DNA from: Nitrososphaeraceae archaeon
GTDB lineage: Archaea; Thermoproteota; Nitrososphaeria; Nitrososphaerales; Nitrososphaeraceae
DNA length: 15,294 nt
Direction: 5' to 3'
Assembly: GCA_025937665.1 (NCBI GenBank)
Contig: JAICQW010000028.1
Span: 1-15,294, forward strand
Positions 13,699 through 15,294 of this stretch are shown here, in pieces (positions within the stretch are counted from its first letter, which is position 1; each line of letters opens with the position of its first letter). The notes under the pieces were generated by a model that was not told the origin of the DNA, made no database searches, and worked only from the letters and a program-made list of their open reading frames with translations. A program made the position numbers and the translations under genes.

Positions 13699-14175
13699 AT
13701 GATTGTTACATTAGCGGAGATTATTTTTAGTGGTCTTTTTTCAGGTATAGTAGCAACAGCCATAATGACTATAAGTGAAATTCCGTCATGGAGAAAATGG
13801 GGATTGCTGGGAGTGTTTGAATGGCATGAAAATCAAGTGCTCTCTATTAGACTTTTCCGTATTCCAAGAAATAAACTTAATTTCAAGTACATTTTCTTTC
13901 TTCATATCGTAAATGGATCATTAGCAGGTATCGCCTATCCATTGATTCTGTCAATTCTCGAAATTTCTATCGTCTCGGACCATGTCTATGTTCTCATATC
14001 ACTGGTGTATGGTTTTGCGCTTTGGATGATCACCCTTGTACCTATACACAAGCCAATAACTGGTTACCCTCTGTGGAATCATCATCTGGGTCATTTACCT
14101 TCAATAGCCAGTCTCACGGGTCATTTGATCTATGGATTAGTATTAGGGATTGTGATAATTATAATGATTAAATAG
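13699..14175 (+). CDS. Polytopic membrane protein, paralogue of the one at 10626
   Basis: This 158-residue protein has about four membrane helices (about 5-25, 66-86, 94-115 and 135-157). Motifs shared in order with the protein at 10626-11192 are FLHIVNGSLAG (compare GLHTLTGTVAG), LVYGFALWMITLVP (compare LVLGISLWVILFVP) and GHLIYGLVLG (compare FHLVYGAVFG). It also has a histidine-rich loop, NHHLGHLPSIASLTGH, just before the last helix, which could bind a metal or tetrapyrrole at the membrane surface. It starts with ATG only 14 bp after the B12-binding sensor gene, so the two are very likely co-transcribed and may act together. Function is unknown; DUF6789-like is my loose family guess. Confidence 0.72.
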   Translation: MIVTLAEIIFSGLFSGIVATAIMTISEIPSWRKWGLLGVFEWHENQVLSIRLFRIPRNKLNFKYIFFLHIVNGSLAGIAYPLILSILEISIVSDHVYVLISLVYGFALWMITLVPIHKPITGYPLWNHHLGHLPSIASLTGHLIYGLVLGIVIIIMIK

Positions 14176-14244
14176 TAAGGATATACAGGTTTGTATGTTC
14201 TAGGAACGCTAGAGTTCTAAAAATCGAACTCACCGTTTTTTATC

Positions 14245-14514
14245 TTATTCTATTCTTGACTCAATCGTTGGGGATTGTAGAAGCTCTCCAATCTCGTTGT
14301 GCATCTTTAAAAGGTTGAATCCTTTTTCAGTAGTTTTGTAAGTTTGCACGCCTTCGAGATATTCGAGTAAATTATTTTCAATAAGCACGGATAGATATTC
14401 TTTCAATTGAGCATAGCTGAGGAAGGCTTTGTACATGATTTTTGTTTTTGTAGCACCACCGTTTGCTGCTTCAAGAATCATTGATACTATTTCTGTTCTG
14501 CTTCTGTATTTCAT
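14245..14514 (-). CDS. Winged-helix DNA-binding protein (HTH_45-type)
   Basis: The 89-residue protein is a single winged-helix domain with the pattern typical of HTH_45 proteins, which are abundant in Nitrososphaeria: SRTEIVSMILEAANGGATKT (5-24) for helix 1, KIMYKAFLSYAQLKEYLSVL for helices 2-3, and ENNLLEYL then TYKTTEKGFNLLK for the wing. These are small transcription regulators with no separate ligand domain. The ATG at 14514 is preceded on the minus strand by an AT-rich box (about 14531-14543, taatatagtaaat) at about 24 bp. It is convergent with the membrane-protein gene at 13699, so any link to that module is uncertain. Its target is unknown. Confidence 0.82.
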   Translation of the reverse strand: MKYRSRTEIVSMILEAANGGATKTKIMYKAFLSYAQLKEYLSVLIENNLLEYLEGVQTYKTTEKGFNLLKMHNEIGELLQSPTIESRIE

Positions 14515-14734
14515 ACTTATGAACTGATAAATTTACTATATTAACATGTTGACACATAGGTCTAGAACATAACGAAATCGCATAATGGTGTAATCACTCA
14601 CCAAGAGGAGGATTTTCAATTGTCACGCACCTAGACTTTCATTTCAAGTATCTTGGTAGCCTCAAATACCAATAGTCTTCATACGCTAATTGATACTTAA
14701 TTAACACTGAACTAAATAGCAATACATCTTTATT

Positions 14735-15007
14735 GTGCGGGATAGTATTACATTTAGAACAATTTTGGAAAAAAATAAGTGCGAAAAGTGTAACCTGACA
14801 ATTCATCCTAACTTCATAGGTAATCATAAATGTGATCATCAAAACTGTCCAATTTGTAAAAGTCCTATTACACCCTCACAGTATTGGTTCCATATAAGAT
14901 CACACCCGGGCCATGAAAATGATAGTCCACCACCGCCAAAAGTAAGTACCTTTGAAAATAGACGTAACGAAAGCAATTCAAGTTATGGCAATTATCGTAG
15001 AAACTAG
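14735..15007 (+). CDS. Small protein with two tandem C2HC/C2H2-like zinc fingers
   Basis: From a GTG start the protein has 90 residues. Two fingers with identical spacing of the first three ligands follow each other: C16-x2-C19-x11-H31-x-C33 and C38-x2-C41-x11-H53-x3-H57. The second (CPICKSPITPSQYWFHIRSH) is close to a classical C2H2 finger. The C-terminal 30 residues, with PPPP and many Asn, Ser and Arg, look disordered. Tandem fingers suggest nucleic-acid or protein binding. The start is uncertain: an in-frame TTG at 14765 would begin just before the first finger, and no TATA-like box is ideally spaced (nearest cttaattaac at 14697-14706). A convergent pairing with neighbours is absent; the next gene has its own promoter. 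Confidence 0.65.
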   Translation: MRDSITFRTILEKNKCEKCNLTIHPNFIGNHKCDHQNCPICKSPITPSQYWFHIRSHPGHENDSPPPPKVSTFENRRNESNSSYGNYRRN

Positions 15008-15123
15008 CGAGGAACCATCTCATTTTAAGTGCAGTCAGTATGTTACTGATAATGATAAAGATTGGATCTGGTTTAGTGGGATTCGGACATTGCAGGTCGC
15101 TTCCCAATCTTTGTTAAGTGACT

Positions 15124-15133
15124 GTATTAAAAA
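15124..15133 (+). promoter_or_regulatory. TATA-like box of the phosphodiesterase gene
   Basis: The sequence gtattaaaaa is centred about 25 bp before the ATG at 15154, consistent with a leaderless transcript. Confidence 0.4.
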
Positions 15134-15153
15134 GGATTTGTATATTGTAGACA

Positions 15154-15294
15154 ATGAAAATTGGATTAATATCCGATACTCATGATAACATTCAAAATAT
15201 ACGGAAAGCCGTCAGAAAATTTAATGATAAACATGTTGATGTTGTAATCCATGCCGGCGATTTTGTAAATCCGATCGCTGTTGAGTCTCTTGCA
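15154..15294 (+). CDS. MJ0936/YfcE-type metallophosphoesterase, 5' part only
   Basis: The first 47 residues are visible and the gene runs off the right edge. MKIGLISDTHDN carries the D8-x-H10 metal motif of calcineurin-like phosphoesterases, and VIHAGDFVNP (31-40) carries the GD motif with D36. The close spacing and the phrase ISDTHDN are typical of the small MJ0936/YfcE phosphodiesterases (about 160-180 residues), which use two divalent metal ions, often Mn or Ni, to hydrolyse phosphodiesters; physiological substrates are mostly unknown. The ATG has a TATA-like box about 25 bp upstream. Later motifs (GNxD, GHTH) lie outside the window. Confidence 0.85.
   Translation, partial: MKIGLISDTHDNIQNIRKAVRKFNDKHVDVVIHAGDFVNPIAVESLA

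Noticed and set aside
14952..15185. 77-codon plus-strand frame overlapping the zinc-finger gene and the phosphodiesterase start
   Set aside because: It overlaps two better-supported genes in another frame, and its translation shows no family features.

Overview
The window looks like chromosomal DNA of an ammonia-oxidising-type archaeon of the Nitrososphaeria (Thaumarchaeota). I infer this from the AT-rich base composition, from archaeal TATA-like boxes about 24-31 bp ahead of most starts (leaderless or short-leader mRNAs), from frequent TTG and GTG starts, and from lineage-typical families: a DUF4443-type regulator, an HTH_45-type winged helix and a CbtB/CbtA pair. A soil group such as Nitrososphaera or Ca. 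Nitrosocosmicus is plausible but not proven. There are no rRNA genes, convincing tRNAs, CRISPR arrays or insertion sequences.

Layout. 1-689 (-): 3'-truncated CHAD-domain (polyphosphate-binding) protein. 690-1280: mostly non-coding, with one doubtful micro-ORF. 1281-1916 (+): a lysine-rich protein built from two sets of tandem repeats, then a 34-residue zinc-ribbon microprotein. 2129-4597 (+): a large HerA/FtsK-type ATPase without a neighbouring NurA nuclease. 4772-6216 (+): a zinc-binding medium-chain dehydrogenase followed 14 bp later by a minimal beta-carbonic-anhydrase-like protein. 6323-7784 (-): a cupin and an EF-Tu/SelB-like protein whose GTPase motifs are degenerate. 7916-8577: a 43-residue ORF (-) and a conserved-looking hypothetical protein (+).

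8750-14175 is the most coherent region. A DUF4443-type winged-helix protein (-) is divergent from cbtB-cbtA, the predicted cobalt transporter. These are followed on the plus strand by a polytopic membrane protein, an SDR-type NAD(P)-binding protein fused to membrane helices, a B12-binding protein with CarH-like signatures and an unusual N-terminal domain, and a second membrane protein paralogous to the first. The divergent promoter region carries three dyad elements, and the first membrane gene has a paired direct repeat just upstream of its TATA box. I read this as a possible cobalt/corrinoid uptake and B12-sensing (perhaps light-sensing) island; the link between the parts is inference.

14245-15294: an HTH_45-type regulator (-), a small protein with two zinc fingers (+), and the 5' end of an MJ0936/YfcE-type phosphodiesterase (+) running off the right edge.
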